The notes under the pieces are model-generated. The model saw only the letters and a list, made by a program, of their open reading frames with translations, did not search any database and was not told where the DNA came from. From Bradyrhizobium sp. MOS002 (GTDB taxonomy: Bacteria; Pseudomonadota; Alphaproteobacteria; Rhizobiales; Xanthobacteraceae): a stretch of 64,000 nucleotides of DNA. The stretch is taken from contig NZ_PYFX01000002.1 of assembly GCF_003020115.1 (NCBI RefSeq), positions 62,001 to 126,000 of the forward strand, written 5' to 3'. The position numbers and the translations under genes are program-made. Below, one piece after another: positions 1 to 8,685 of this stretch. The stretch's first letter is position 1, and each line of letters opens with the position of its first letter.

Positions 1-2
1 CC

Positions 3-665
3 GTCGGTGTCGGCGGGCTGTTCGGCTATCACGCGCTGTATTTCCTCGCGCTGCGCTTTGCGCCGCCGGCTGAAGCCGGCTTGCTCAACTATCTCTGGCC
101 GCTATTGATCGTGCTGTTCTCGTCGTTCCTGCCGGGCGAGCGGCTTGCCGTGCATCACATCGTCGGCGCCGTGCTTGGCCTCGTCGGCACCGTGCTGCTG
201 TTTGCCGGCAACACCTCCGGTTTCGCGCAGGGGCAATTGCCGGGATTGGTCGCGGCCTTCATCGCCGCCTTCGTGTGGGCGACCTATTCGGTGTTGTCGC
301 GGCGATTGAAGGCGGTGCCGACCGATGCCGTCGCGGGATTCTGCCTCGCCACCGCGGTGCTTGCCGCGCTGATGCATGGCCTGCTCGAAACCACGGTATG
401 GCCGGACACGACGCTGCAATGGCTCTCCGTGATCGCGCTCGGCATCGGTCCGGTCGGTGCTGCATTTTACGCCTGGGACATCGGCATGAAGCGCGGCGAC
501 ATCCGCGTGCTCGGCGCCGCGTCCTACGCGACGCCGCTGCTCTCGACCGGCTTCCTCATCGCCGCCGGGTTCGCCAATGCCAGCGCCAACATCGCGATCG
601 CCGCGACCCTGATCGCGGGTGGCGGCCTGATCGCCGCAAAGGACATGGTGCTGCGGAAGCGGTAG
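3..665 (+). CDS. EamA/DMT-family transporter, 5' end outside window
   Basis: This is the C-terminal part of an inner-membrane drug/metabolite transporter of the EamA type. The open frame runs from the first bases of the window without a start, so the true start lies upstream. The remaining ~220 residues are almost entirely hydrophobic helices, for example NYLWPLLIVLFSSFLPG, VGAVLGLVGTVLLFAG and WLSVIALGIGPVGAAFYAW, and the protein ends in the short basic tail LRKR. The GPVGAAFYAWDIGMKRGD stretch is typical of the second EamA repeat. Substrate cannot be told from sequence; family members export amino acids or metabolites. Confidence 0.85.
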   Translation, partial: VGVGGLFGYHALYFLALRFAPPAEAGLLNYLWPLLIVLFSSFLPGERLAVHHIVGAVLGLVGTVLLFAGNTSGFAQGQLPGLVAAFIAAFVWATYSVLSRRLKAVPTDAVAGFCLATAVLAALMHGLLETTVWPDTTLQWLSVIALGIGPVGAAFYAWDIGMKRGDIRVLGAASYATPLLSTGFLIAAGFANASANIAIAATLIAGGGLIAAKDMVLRKR

Positions 666-699
666 CGTCATTGCCGGCGCAAGCCGAAGCGACGGTGCC

Positions 700-1122
700 C
701 TACGGCTCCCACCCTTTCGGCGCCAGCTCGAACTTGGCGAACTCGAAGGCGGGCGCCACGGTGCAGCCGACCAGCGTCCACTCGCCGGTGGTCTCCGCCG
801 TCTGCCACGCATCGGCCGGCACGATCGCCTGTGGCCGCTCGCCGTTCAACAGGTCCGTACCGAGCCGCACTTCGTGTTGGGAGCAGCCGTCATGGGCGAT
901 GCGCAGGGTCAGCGGGCTGCCGGCGTAATAGTGCCAGCTCTCGACAGCGTCGATGCGATGCCAGTGCGAGCGCTCGCCGCGCGCCAGCAGGAAATAGATC
1001 AGGGTCGAGCGCGCGCGGCCGTTGGCGTCCGCGGTCTGATCGCGAAACGTCTCGCGATAATGCCCGCCCTCGGGATGTGGGCGGAGTTCGAGGCGGGCGA
1101 TGATCTCGGCTGCGGTCGGCAT
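700..1122 (-). CDS. Cupin domain-containing protein (DUF985 type)
   Basis: A 140-residue single-domain cupin. The N-terminal LRPHPEGGHYRETFRD and the following IYFLLARGERSHWHRIDAVE are the hallmark stretches of the DUF985 cupins, small beta-barrel proteins related to yeast YML079w. No enzymatic role is established for the family; some members resemble sugar epimerases in fold only. The gene ends 34 bases past the convergent DMT gene and lies just downstream of gloB on the same strand, so the two may be co-transcribed. Confidence 0.8.
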   Translation of the reverse strand: MPTAAEIIARLELRPHPEGGHYRETFRDQTADANGRARSTLIYFLLARGERSHWHRIDAVESWHYYAGSPLTLRIAHDGCSQHEVRLGTDLLNGERPQAIVPADAWQTAETTGEWTLVGCTVAPAFEFAKFELAPKGWEP

Positions 1123-1135
1123 CGATTCCCGTCAG

Positions 1136-1177
1136 GATTTGTTCTTCAAGACTTGTTCTTCAAGATTTGTTCTTGCG
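1136..1177. repeat. Three tandem 14-base repeats at the gloB stop codon
   Basis: Three units, GATTTGTTCTTCAA, GACTTGTTCTTCAA and GATTTGTTCTTGCG, lie head to tail. The gloB stop codon (1160-1162) sits within the array, so the last residues of GloB are encoded by a repeat unit and the rest of the array is the spacer to the cupin gene. Confidence 0.7.
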
Positions 1178-1927
1178 CTCGCGCAGCTCGCCGAACACCA
1201 CGGTGGCATCCGCGCCCTTCATGTGCAGCCTGGCTGCGATCGAAGGTTCATCAGCGCGCAGGAACACGTTTGTCCGCTTCTCGTCACCAAGCAGCGAGGG
1301 AATGGTCGGCTTGTTCTCGGCCCGCAGCCTCGCCACCTCCGCCGCGCGCGCCTGCAGCGCCGCATTGTCGGGATCGACGGTCAGCGCGAACTTGACGTTG
1401 GACGCCGTGTATTCATGGCCGCAATAGAGCTTGAAGTCGTCGGGCAGGGCACGCAGCTTCAAAAGCGAATCCCACATCATCGGATAGGTGCCCTCGAACA
1501 CGCGGCCGCAGCCGATCGAGAACAGCGTGTCGGCGGCGAACAGCGCTTTCTCGGTATCGAACACGTAGGAGATGTGGTCGAGCGTGTGGCCGGGCGTCTC
1601 CAATACGCGCCCCAGCAAGCTGCCGACCTTGACGATTTCGGCATTGGCGACGCGCAGGTCGACGTTTGCGATGTTCGTCGTCTTGTCATGCGGCGCGACG
1701 ACGCGGCAATTGTATTTCTGCTTGAGCTCGGCGACCCCGCCGACATGATCGCCATGATGATGGGTGATCAGGATGTCGGTGAGCTGCCAGCCCTCGCGAT
1801 CGAGGGCCTTCAGGATGGGGCCGGCCTCCGGCGCATCAATCGACGCCGTCGCCTTGGTTTCCACATCGTGGATCAGATACCCGAAATTGTCGTTTAAACA
1901 GGTGAAAGTACGAATTTCGGCGGCCAT
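1160..1927 (-). CDS. gloB: Hydroxyacylglutathione hydrolase (glyoxalase II)
   Basis: Hydrolyses S-D-lactoylglutathione to glutathione and D-lactate, the second step of methylglyoxal detoxification in the cytoplasm. The 255-residue protein starts MAAEIRTFTCLNDNFGYL; longer upstream frames are not supported. The metallo-beta-lactamase metal motif THHHGDH is at residues 55-61, with further metal ligands H114 in GHTLDH, D133 and H171 in GHEYT. The C-terminal helical domain that binds glutathione is present, so length is normal for the family. The divergent methyltransferase gene at 2036 is its usual partner in rhizobial genomes. Confidence 0.93.
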   Translation of the reverse strand: MAAEIRTFTCLNDNFGYLIHDVETKATASIDAPEAGPILKALDREGWQLTDILITHHHGDHVGGVAELKQKYNCRVVAPHDKTTNIANVDLRVANAEIVKVGSLLGRVLETPGHTLDHISYVFDTEKALFAADTLFSIGCGRVFEGTYPMMWDSLLKLRALPDDFKLYCGHEYTASNVKFALTVDPDNAALQARAAEVARLRAENKPTIPSLLGDEKRTNVFLRADEPSIAARLHMKGADATVVFGELRERKNKS

Positions 1928-2035
1928 GTCATCTCCATCGCGCTCAGCTCCGTCAGACAAATATGGCGTTAACGTTGCGCAGGCAATGCAATATTCCGCG
2001 CGCGGGCGCCACCTCGTGCATGTTACATTGCGGTC

Positions 2036-2782
2036 ATGACCATCGATGTCGTCGACCTCCGCGAGTTCTATTCTCGTCGCCTCGGGATTGTGGCGCGGCA
2101 AATGATCAATCGTGGCATTCGGGAGCGCTGGCCGCGCGTCGACGGCCAGCGCGTGCTCGGCCTCGGCTATCCCACGCCCTATCTGGGGTTGTTCCGCGAG
2201 GACGCGGAGCGCTGCATCGCCTTCATGCCGTCGGCCCAGGGCGTCCTGAAATGGCCGACGGGACGGCCGGCGCTCGCCTCGCTGGTGGATGAATTCTCGC
2301 TGCCGCTTCCCGACGCCGCGGTGGATCGTATCCTGCTGGTCCACGCACTGGAAATGTCGGACGATCCGGCCGCGCTGCTGCGCGAGGCGTGGCGCGTGCT
2401 GTCGCCGTCCGGTCGCGTGATTGCGGTCATCCCGAACCGGCGCGGGGTCTGGACCCGCACCGACAGCACGCCGTTCGGTCACGGCCGGCCCTATTCGCGC
2501 TCGCAGATCACCGACCTGTTGCGCCAGACCTGGTTTACCCCGACCGCCTGGGGCGAAGCGCTGTTCATGCCGCCCTATGCCGGCGGCTGGGTGCTGAAAT
2601 CCGCGCAGATGTGGGAGCGCGCCGGCGCGGCGCTGTCGCTGCCCTTCGCCGGCGTGCACATCGTCGAGGCGACCAAGCAGGTCTACCGCGCGATCCCCGC
2701 CAAGCGCGAGCGGGCGCGGCTGATTCCCTCATTGGCGAAGCCGGTGCTGGTGCCGTCCTCGACGACGGCGACGCGCGGCTAA
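2036..2782 (+). CDS. Class I SAM-dependent methyltransferase-like protein
   Basis: A 248-residue protein with a Methyltransf_11-like core. The segment VDGQRVLGLGYPTPYLG fills the place of motif I but is not a canonical GxGxG loop. The later stretch DRILLVHALEMSDDPAALL, followed by EAWRVLSPSGRVIAVIPNR, is the typical motif IV/post-motif pattern of this superfamily. The substrate is unknown. It is divergent from gloB across 108 bases; the odd SAM loop leaves open that it binds SAM weakly or is a non-catalytic relative. Confidence 0.75.
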   Translation: MTIDVVDLREFYSRRLGIVARQMINRGIRERWPRVDGQRVLGLGYPTPYLGLFREDAERCIAFMPSAQGVLKWPTGRPALASLVDEFSLPLPDAAVDRILLVHALEMSDDPAALLREAWRVLSPSGRVIAVIPNRRGVWTRTDSTPFGHGRPYSRSQITDLLRQTWFTPTAWGEALFMPPYAGGWVLKSAQMWERAGAALSLPFAGVHIVEATKQVYRAIPAKRERARLIPSLAKPVLVPSSTTATRG

Positions 2783-2814
2783 AAACAAATCGTCCCGGAC
2801 ATGCCGGGACGATT
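2783..2814 (-). terminator. Intrinsic terminator of the DUF4167 gene
   Basis: An 11-base perfect stem (AATCGTCCCGG, loop ACATG, CCGGGACGATT) is followed on the minus strand by a T-rich run (TTTGTTTTTA). It lies between convergent genes and may also stop transcription of the methyltransferase from the other side. Confidence 0.75.
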
Positions 2815-2855
2815 CAGGTCAGGGTATCTGGCGCAAGATAACGTGTGAATGCGGC

Positions 2856-3656
2856 TTACTCGCCGGGGGCCACTTCGTCGCTCGAGGCGGCCGGAGCGGC
2901 TTCGCGCTCGGGGCGCGGGCCATTCGGCCGGCGGCGTCGCCGCGGAAAGCGCTCGCCACCACCACCACCCTCGAAGCCGGCTTGGCCGGGCGCGCCACCG
3001 TTCACCTGCGGCTGCGGACCGGTGATGAAGGAGGGCAGACGATCGACGCTGACGGCGTCGGCGACGACGGGCTGGGGCTGGTTCAGCGGGAGAGGTTGCG
3101 GCTGCGGCTGATATTGCGGCTGCGGACGATGATCGCGTTCGCGATGCTCGCGCGGCTGCTGGTTGTCGCGCTGATAAGCCTGGTTGTCGCGCGGCTGATG
3201 ATCACGCGGCTGATGATCGCGCGGGCCGTCGCGGTCGCGCGTGAAGGGCGGCGGTGGCGGCTGTGGGACAAACCCCGGCTCCTGGCCGAAATTCGAGAAA
3301 TTCTCGCCGTCGTCCTCGCCGTCGTCGCCGCTGCTGTTGCTGTTGGGCTCGTCGCCGCGTGGCTGCTGGTTCTGCCGGAACTGTTCCTGAGCCGTCGCGA
3401 TCAGGCGAAAATAATGCTCGGCATGCTGGTAGTAGTTCTCGGCCGCAACGGGGTCTCCGGACGAGCGAGCGTCGCGTGCGAGCTGGAGATATTTTTCAGC
3501 AATATGCGAAGCCGTGCCGCGGATCTTGATGTCGGGTCCGTTGGACTCGTAGACCCGGGTCATCGGGTTCTGGCCGCGCCGGTTATTATTGTTGTTATTG
3601 TTATTATTATTATTGTTGCGGTTGCGCATCCGCTGCTTGTTCTGACCGTTTCTCAT
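2856..3656 (-). CDS. DUF4167 domain-containing protein with Asn-rich N-terminus
   Basis: A 266-residue protein of the alphaproteobacterial DUF4167 family, function unknown. After a basic start (MRNGQNKQRMRNR) comes a run of about 12 asparagines, then the conserved core (YESNGPDIKIRGTASHIAEK and ARDARSSGDPVAAENYYQHAEH, residues ~35-100). The rest is low complexity: Gln/Pro/Arg repeats rich in RDHQPRD units and an RRRRR tail. The ends look disordered and nucleic-acid-binding, which is inference. It precedes the prmC/prfA cluster in transcription order only after a 460-base gap. Confidence 0.85.
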   Translation of the reverse strand: MRNGQNKQRMRNRNNNNNNNNNNNNRRGQNPMTRVYESNGPDIKIRGTASHIAEKYLQLARDARSSGDPVAAENYYQHAEHYFRLIATAQEQFRQNQQPRGDEPNSNSSGDDGEDDGENFSNFGQEPGFVPQPPPPPFTRDRDGPRDHQPRDHQPRDNQAYQRDNQQPREHRERDHRPQPQYQPQPQPLPLNQPQPVVADAVSVDRLPSFITGPQPQVNGGAPGQAGFEGGGGGERFPRRRRRPNGPRPEREAAPAASSDEVAPGE

Positions 3657-4116
3657 GTCCTGCCTTTAATTCCAGCCCTAAAGGTTGCACGCATTACTGA
3701 TTGCCGAGAGTGACCTGATGACAGCGGTTCACATCGCTTGCGCGCAACCGCACGCAAGAGCGGATTGATCCCTGCCGATGTTCGTCGACCGTCGCGTTCA
3801 ACAAAGACGCGTTCCCCACGCCAGCATCTATCGCCAGCGAACCCATTCATATCGCCTGCCGAAACAAGCCCTGCTTTGTTGCGTAAGTCTTCAAGCGCAA
3901 TATCAGGCTTTCGTTCACGTTGCGGTCGGTAAGCAGCGCAGCTCAAATGGCCATCGCGCTCAACAGGACCTGCGGCTTGGAACCATTATCAGTAAGCTCT
4001 CGCCCGAGAGCCCGGCTTTCGCCCGTAGGTCTACGGGGCCGGCACCGATGTGTTGATCGGAAGGTAGTCGTTCCCAAGGGATATTCCAAGAGGTTTTTTG
4101 CAGCCCAATCCGGCTT
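3657..4116. other. Intergenic region between DUF4167 gene and prmC
   Basis: About 460 bases upstream of the DUF4167 gene and downstream of prmC, both on the minus strand. Short open frames exist on both strands but none shows family features or a good ribosome site. It must contain the DUF4167 promoter; no clear -35/-10 pair or strong terminator was found. Confidence 0.5.
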
Positions 4117-4998
4117 TTATGGGGGCATTTTCCGGGCCGAAACCGCCCGCGGGATACCCGCCAGATCGGCCTTGGGCGGCCTGTCCACCATCAACGCGGC
4201 AGCCGCCATCAAGGTTTCAATATTCCGGGCCTGGCCCTGTCCGGCCTCGACGATCAGTGCCCCGCCGGGGGCGAGACGTTCAGCCGCCTGCGGGATCAGG
4301 GCACGATAGGCGTCGTAACCGTCATTGCCGCCGTCGAGCGCGAGATGCGGATCGTGCTCGCGCACCTCGATGCTCAGTTTCGGAATTTCGGCCGACGGGA
4401 TGTAGGGCGGGTTCGACACGACGAGGTCGAACGGGCCGCGGAGCGCCGCTGCGTAGGAACAGGCGACGAAGCTGGCGCGGTCGGCGAGGCCGAGAGCCGC
4501 GGCGTTGTCTCTAGCGGTCTTGAGCGCGGTCAGACTGAGATCGGTGCCGACGCCGAAGGCGCCGGGAATGTCGTGCAGCAGCGCGAGCAGGATGGCGCCG
4601 GATCCTGTGCCGATATCGGCGATGCGGAGCTGATGGGAGGCTTGCCGTTCGCGAAAGATTTCGAGCGCGAGTTCGACCACCGTCTCGGTATCGGGACGCG
4701 GCACCAGCGTTGCTTCCGACAGACGAAACGGCAGGCCCCAGAATTCACGTGAGCCGAGAATGCGGGCGACCGGCTCGCCGGCGATGCGGCGCCCGGCATA
4801 TTGCGCGAGCCGCGACGTCTCGGCTTCCGCGAGCAGACGGGCGGCCTGCGCGACGAGGCCTGTGAGATCAAGACCGAGTGCCGCGCCGAGCAGGATACGC
4901 GCGTCGAGCTCCGCTTCTTCGAGCTGCGCCGATCTCAGTTGCGCGGCCAGCGCGCGCCGCGCGCTCTCAACGGATAGTCCGGTGAAGGGATTGCTCAC
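4117..4998 (-). CDS. prmC: Release factor glutamine N5-methyltransferase
   Basis: Methylates the glutamine of the GGQ motif in release factors RF1 and RF2, raising termination efficiency. The 293-residue protein has a helical N-terminal domain (~1-80), the SAM-binding motif I IADIGTGSGAILLAL at 126-140 and the diagnostic substrate-binding NPPY at 196-199. The gene begins 7 bases after the prfA stop codon, so it is surely co-transcribed with its own substrate's gene, the classic prfA-prmC arrangement. Confidence 0.95.
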   Translation of the reverse strand: MSNPFTGLSVESARRALAAQLRSAQLEEAELDARILLGAALGLDLTGLVAQAARLLAEAETSRLAQYAGRRIAGEPVARILGSREFWGLPFRLSEATLVPRPDTETVVELALEIFRERQASHQLRIADIGTGSGAILLALLHDIPGAFGVGTDLSLTALKTARDNAAALGLADRASFVACSYAAALRGPFDLVVSNPPYIPSAEIPKLSIEVREHDPHLALDGGNDGYDAYRALIPQAAERLAPGGALIVEAGQGQARNIETLMAAAALMVDRPPKADLAGIPRAVSARKMPP

Positions 4999-5005
4999 GC
5001 GCCGG

Positions 5006-6091
5006 TCACGCCGCCGCGCCCTGAGCGGCGAGCTGCGCGGCCTGGTGCTCGGTCGTCAGTGCGTCGGTCAGTTCGCCCAGCGCTTCGCCCGCGATCACCT
5101 GCGGCAGCTTGTAGAGCGTCAAATTGATGCGGTGATCGGTGACGCGTCCCTGCGGAAAATTATAGGTGCGGATGCGCTCGCTGCGGTCGCCGGAGCCGAC
5201 CTTCTCCTTGCGCTCGGCCGAGCGCGCCGCGTCGAGGCGTTGCTGCTCGGCGTCGTAGATGCGCGAGCGCAGGATGTTCATGGCGGAAGCGCGATTCTTG
5301 TGCTGCGAGCGGCTGTCCTGCATCATCACCACGATGCCGGTCGGGATGTGGGTGATGCGGATCGCCGATTCGGTCTTGTTGACGTGCTGGCCGCCGGCGC
5401 CTCCGGCGCGCATGGTCTCGATGCGCAAATCGTCGTTCCTGATCTCGACGTCGACCTCCTCGACCTCGGGCATCACGGCGACGGTGGCGGCGGATGTGTG
5501 GATGCGCCCCTGCGTCTCGGTGTCCGGCACGCGCTGCACCCGGTGCACGCCGGACTCGAATTTCAGCTTCGAGAACGCGCCGCGGCCCTGCACCTCCGCG
5601 ATGATTTCCTTGTAGCCGCCGACGCTGCCTTCGCTCGCCGAGATCACCTCGACCTTCCAGCCCTGCAGGGCCGCGAAGCGTTCGTACATCCGGAACAAAT
5701 CGCCGGCGAACAGCGAAGCCTCGTCGCCGCCGGTGCCGGCGCGGATTTCCAGCACCACGTTGCGGTCGTCCATGGCGTCCTTCGGCAGCAGCGCGACGCG
5801 GATTTTCTGGACCAGCTCTTCGATCTTCGGCGTCAGCTCGCTGCGCTCGGCTTCCGCCATGCTGCGCATCTCGGCATCGGTCGCGGGGTCGGCGATCAGC
5901 GCCTCGGTGTCGGCGAGCTCCTTGACGGCCGCACGATAGGTCTTGACCGCTTCGATCAACGGCGTGAGCTCGGCGAGCTCACGCGTGATCTGCACATAGC
6001 GTTCGGAGGCGAGTTGCCCCAGCGATTCCGCCTCGAGAGAGGCATGATGTGCAAGGAGCACGTCCAGTTTGGCTTCGGGGAGTGACGACAT
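5006..6091 (-). CDS. prfA: Peptide chain release factor 1
   Basis: Recognises UAA and UAG stop codons and triggers peptide release on the ribosome. The 361-residue length is normal. The peptidyl-transferase-centre GGQ is at residues 233-235 in the context [15 protein letters not shown], and the P-x-T stop-codon reading motif is seen as PDT at 189-191 in [14 protein letters not shown]. It is followed by prmC, which modifies Gln235, and preceded 57 bases upstream by ptsP. Confidence 0.96.
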   Translation of the reverse strand: MSSLPEAKLDVLLAHHASLEAESLGQLASERYVQITRELAELTPLIEAVKTYRAAVKELADTEALIADPATDAEMRSMAEAERSELTPKIEELVQKIRVALLPKDAMDDRNVVLEIRAGTGGDEASLFAGDLFRMYERFAALQGWKVEVISASEGSVGGYKEIIAEVQGRGAFSKLKFESGVHRVQRVPDTETQGRIHTSAATVAVMPEVEEVDVEIRNDDLRIETMRAGGAGGQHVNKTESAIRITHIPTGIVVMMQDSRSQHKNRASAMNILRSRIYDAEQQRLDAARSAERKEKVGSGDRSERIRTYNFPQGRVTDHRINLTLYKLPQVIAGEALGELTDALTTEHQAAQLAAQGAAA

Positions 6092-6148
6092 CGGTTCAGT
6101 CTCAAAATGCGGGAAAGGGCGGGGCGGCGGGAAGGGGCGACAGGCCCG

Positions 6149-8416
6149 CTACAACGCCAGGCCTTCGGCCTCGGCAAATTCCGTCAGCTTCTGCCGGATC
6201 GAGACGCTGCCAGCGGGCGCGTCCAGCAACGGGCCAAGCATCGCTTCGGCCTTCTTGGCGTCGAGATCGATCACCATCGCCTTGACCGGGCCGAGCGCGG
6301 TGGCCGAAAGCGACAGCGAGCGATAGCCCATCGCAATCAGGGCCAGCGCGCCGATCGGTTTCGACGCCATCTCGCCGCAGAGCGACAGCGATTTGTTCGC
6401 GGCCTGCGTCTTGCGCGCGATGTCGCGCAGCGCGCGCAGGATCGGCGCCGACATGGTGTCGAAGCGCTCGGAGACTTTTGCGTTGCCGCGGTCGACCGCG
6501 AACAGGAACTGGAACAGATCGTTGGAGCCGACCGAGATGAAATCGACCTTCTTCAGGAGCTCGTCGAGCTGATAAAGTAGCGCCGGCACCTCGACCATGG
6601 TGCCGATGTCGATTCTTTCAGGCAGCGTGTGGCCGTGCTGGCGCAGATAGGTCAGCTCGCGTTCGACCAGCGCCTTCGCCGAATCGAATTCGGCGACCTC
6701 CGAGATCATCGGGAACATGATGCGCAGCGCGCGGCCGCCGCCGGCGCGCAGCAATGCACGGATCTGGCCGCGCAGCAGGCCGGGACGGTCGAGCCCGAGC
6801 CGGATCGCGCGCCATCCGAGCGCGGGATTCTCCTCGATCACCGCTTCCATATAAGGCAGCGCCTTATCGCCGCCGATGTCGAGGGTGCGGAAGGTGACGG
6901 GCTTCGTGCCGGCGGCATCCAGTACGGTGCGATACAGCGCGAGCTGGTCGCTGGTGCGCGGCAGGCTCTGGCCGACCATGAATTGCAGCTCGGTGCGGAA
7001 TAGGCCGATGCCGGCGCTGCCGGTGTCTTCGATGTGCGGCAGGTCGATCGCCAACCCTGCATTGATCATCAGCTCGACCTTCTGCCCGTCTTTGGTGACG
7101 CAGGGCCGGTCGCGCAGCGCCAGATACTGTGCCTGGCGGCGGGCGCGGAAGCGCACGCGCTCGGCGAAGGCCGCTTCGACCTCTTGCGACGGGCGCACAT
7201 AGATCATGCCGGAGGTGCCGTCGACGATGACGGCGTCGCCGGGGTCGGCGATGCCAGGTGCGTTCGGCACTTCGCCGACCGCGGGAATGCCGAGCGCGCG
7301 CGCCACGATCGAGACGTGGGAATTGGCGGTGCCTTCCTCCAATATGATGCCGCGCAGGCGCTTGCGGTCGTAGTCGAGCAGCGCCGCCGGGCCCATCGCG
7401 CGCGCGATGACGATGGCATTGTCGGGCAATTGTTCGCGTGAAGGTGCGTGATCCTGGCCGACCAGCTGCCGCATCAGGCGATAGCCGAGATCCTCGAGAT
7501 CATGCAGCCGGTCGCGCAAATAGGGATCGGTCGAGCGCAGCATGCGCGCGCGGGTGTCGGATTGCACGCGCTCGACGGCGGCTTCCGCCGTGAGACCGGT
7601 GGCGACCGCCTCGTGCAGCTTGTGCGACCAGCCCTGGTCGTTGGCGAACATGCGGTAGGCTTCCAGCACCTCGCGGTGTTCGCCGCCTTCGGCGACGTCG
7701 CCGCGCTCCAGCATGCGGTCGAGATCGGCGCGCAGCTTGGCGAGCGCGGTGTCGAGCCGCTTGATCTCCTTCGGCAGGTCCTCGGCAATGTAGTCCTTGA
7801 TGACGACGCGCGGCTCGTGCAGCACGACATGGCCGAGCGCGATGCCTTCCGACAGGATGGCGCCGACCTTCTGCGCCGAATGACGTGCCGCGGGCTCATG
7901 GCCCGGCTGGGCCAGCGCGGACAGCTCGCCGGAGGCGATCAGCTCCGCCAGCACCATCGCGGTGGTCTGAAGCGCCTCGAGCTCCTCCTCGACATAGTTG
8001 CGCTTGGCGCGGTTCTGCACCACCAGCACGCCGAGCGTGTTGCCGGCGCGCAGGACCGGCACGCCAAGGAAGGAGTGGTAGATTTCTTCGCCGGTCTCGG
8101 GGCGGAACGAGAACGCCGGGTGGCTCTGTGCGTCGTTCAAATTGAGTGGGGTCGCCTCGCTGGCGACAAGGCCAACCAAGCCCTCATGGGCGGTCAGCAC
8201 GGTGTGGTGCACCGCCTCGCGGTTGAGGCCTTCGGTGGCATAGAGCTCGAGCGTGTTGTCGACGCGCAGCACATAGACCGAGCACACCTCGGCCACCATG
8301 TTGGCGGCGATCAGCACCACGATCTTGTCCAGCCGCTCCTGGGCCGAGACCTGCTCCGCCATGGTTTCGCGGAGCCGTCTCAATAAGACGCGGGGACCTC
8401 CCGACGCGCTCCGCAT
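6149..8416 (-). CDS. ptsP: Phosphoenolpyruvate-protein phosphotransferase, nitrogen PTS enzyme I
   Basis: First enzyme of the nitrogen phosphotransferase system: takes phosphate from PEP and passes it to NPr (PtsO). The 755-residue protein has an N-terminal GAF sensor domain (~30-160), the helical enzyme-I N domain (~185-330), the swivelling phosphohistidine domain with H367 in EGTANSHVSIVARALG, and a C-terminal PEP-binding barrel ending in the LCGEMASKP and IGLFRTELQFM signatures. The GAF domain, thought to sense glutamine, separates it from the sugar PTS enzyme I. It is first in the apparent ptsP-prfA-prmC transcript. Confidence 0.94.
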   Translation of the reverse strand: MRSASGGPRVLLRRLRETMAEQVSAQERLDKIVVLIAANMVAEVCSVYVLRVDNTLELYATEGLNREAVHHTVLTAHEGLVGLVASEATPLNLNDAQSHPAFSFRPETGEEIYHSFLGVPVLRAGNTLGVLVVQNRAKRNYVEEELEALQTTAMVLAELIASGELSALAQPGHEPAARHSAQKVGAILSEGIALGHVVLHEPRVVIKDYIAEDLPKEIKRLDTALAKLRADLDRMLERGDVAEGGEHREVLEAYRMFANDQGWSHKLHEAVATGLTAEAAVERVQSDTRARMLRSTDPYLRDRLHDLEDLGYRLMRQLVGQDHAPSREQLPDNAIVIARAMGPAALLDYDRKRLRGIILEEGTANSHVSIVARALGIPAVGEVPNAPGIADPGDAVIVDGTSGMIYVRPSQEVEAAFAERVRFRARRQAQYLALRDRPCVTKDGQKVELMINAGLAIDLPHIEDTGSAGIGLFRTELQFMVGQSLPRTSDQLALYRTVLDAAGTKPVTFRTLDIGGDKALPYMEAVIEENPALGWRAIRLGLDRPGLLRGQIRALLRAGGGRALRIMFPMISEVAEFDSAKALVERELTYLRQHGHTLPERIDIGTMVEVPALLYQLDELLKKVDFISVGSNDLFQFLFAVDRGNAKVSERFDTMSAPILRALRDIARKTQAANKSLSLCGEMASKPIGALALIAMGYRSLSLSATALGPVKAMVIDLDAKKAEAMLGPLLDAPAGSVSIRQKLTEFAEAEGLAL

Positions 8417-8628
8417 GAACCGTCAATCTCCTACGTCTGCCGGGGCCGAAAGGACCCGCGGCGGCTCGCCCAGAAATCCAGAAAAACAACAAATTTGCTC
8501 GTCCGGCGCCGGCCCCGGCGGTTGCCTGGGCCGAATCAGCACCGCCTCAACTGGGGCACAGTTTCCGGCAGCCCACCCTGTTCGCCGTATAGCGAATTGG
8601 GGCTTGTTTTGCCAAGCAAAACGCCTGC

Positions 8629-8660
8629 CAAACGCGAAAGTGTGGGCACCTTCGCGTTTG
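8629..8660 (-). terminator. Hairpin after lysC, possible terminator
   Basis: A 10-base stem (CAAACGCGAA / TTCGCGTTTG) with a 12-base loop sits 26 bases past the lysC stop codon. The downstream sequence on the minus strand is only moderately T-rich, so termination is probable rather than certain. Confidence 0.45.
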
Positions 8661-8685
8661 CTGCGACCGCTAAGAGAAAATTAGC

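Noticed and set aside
3690..4060. Several short frames between the DUF4167 gene and prmC
   Set aside because: They overlap on both strands, lack ribosome sites and show no domain features.
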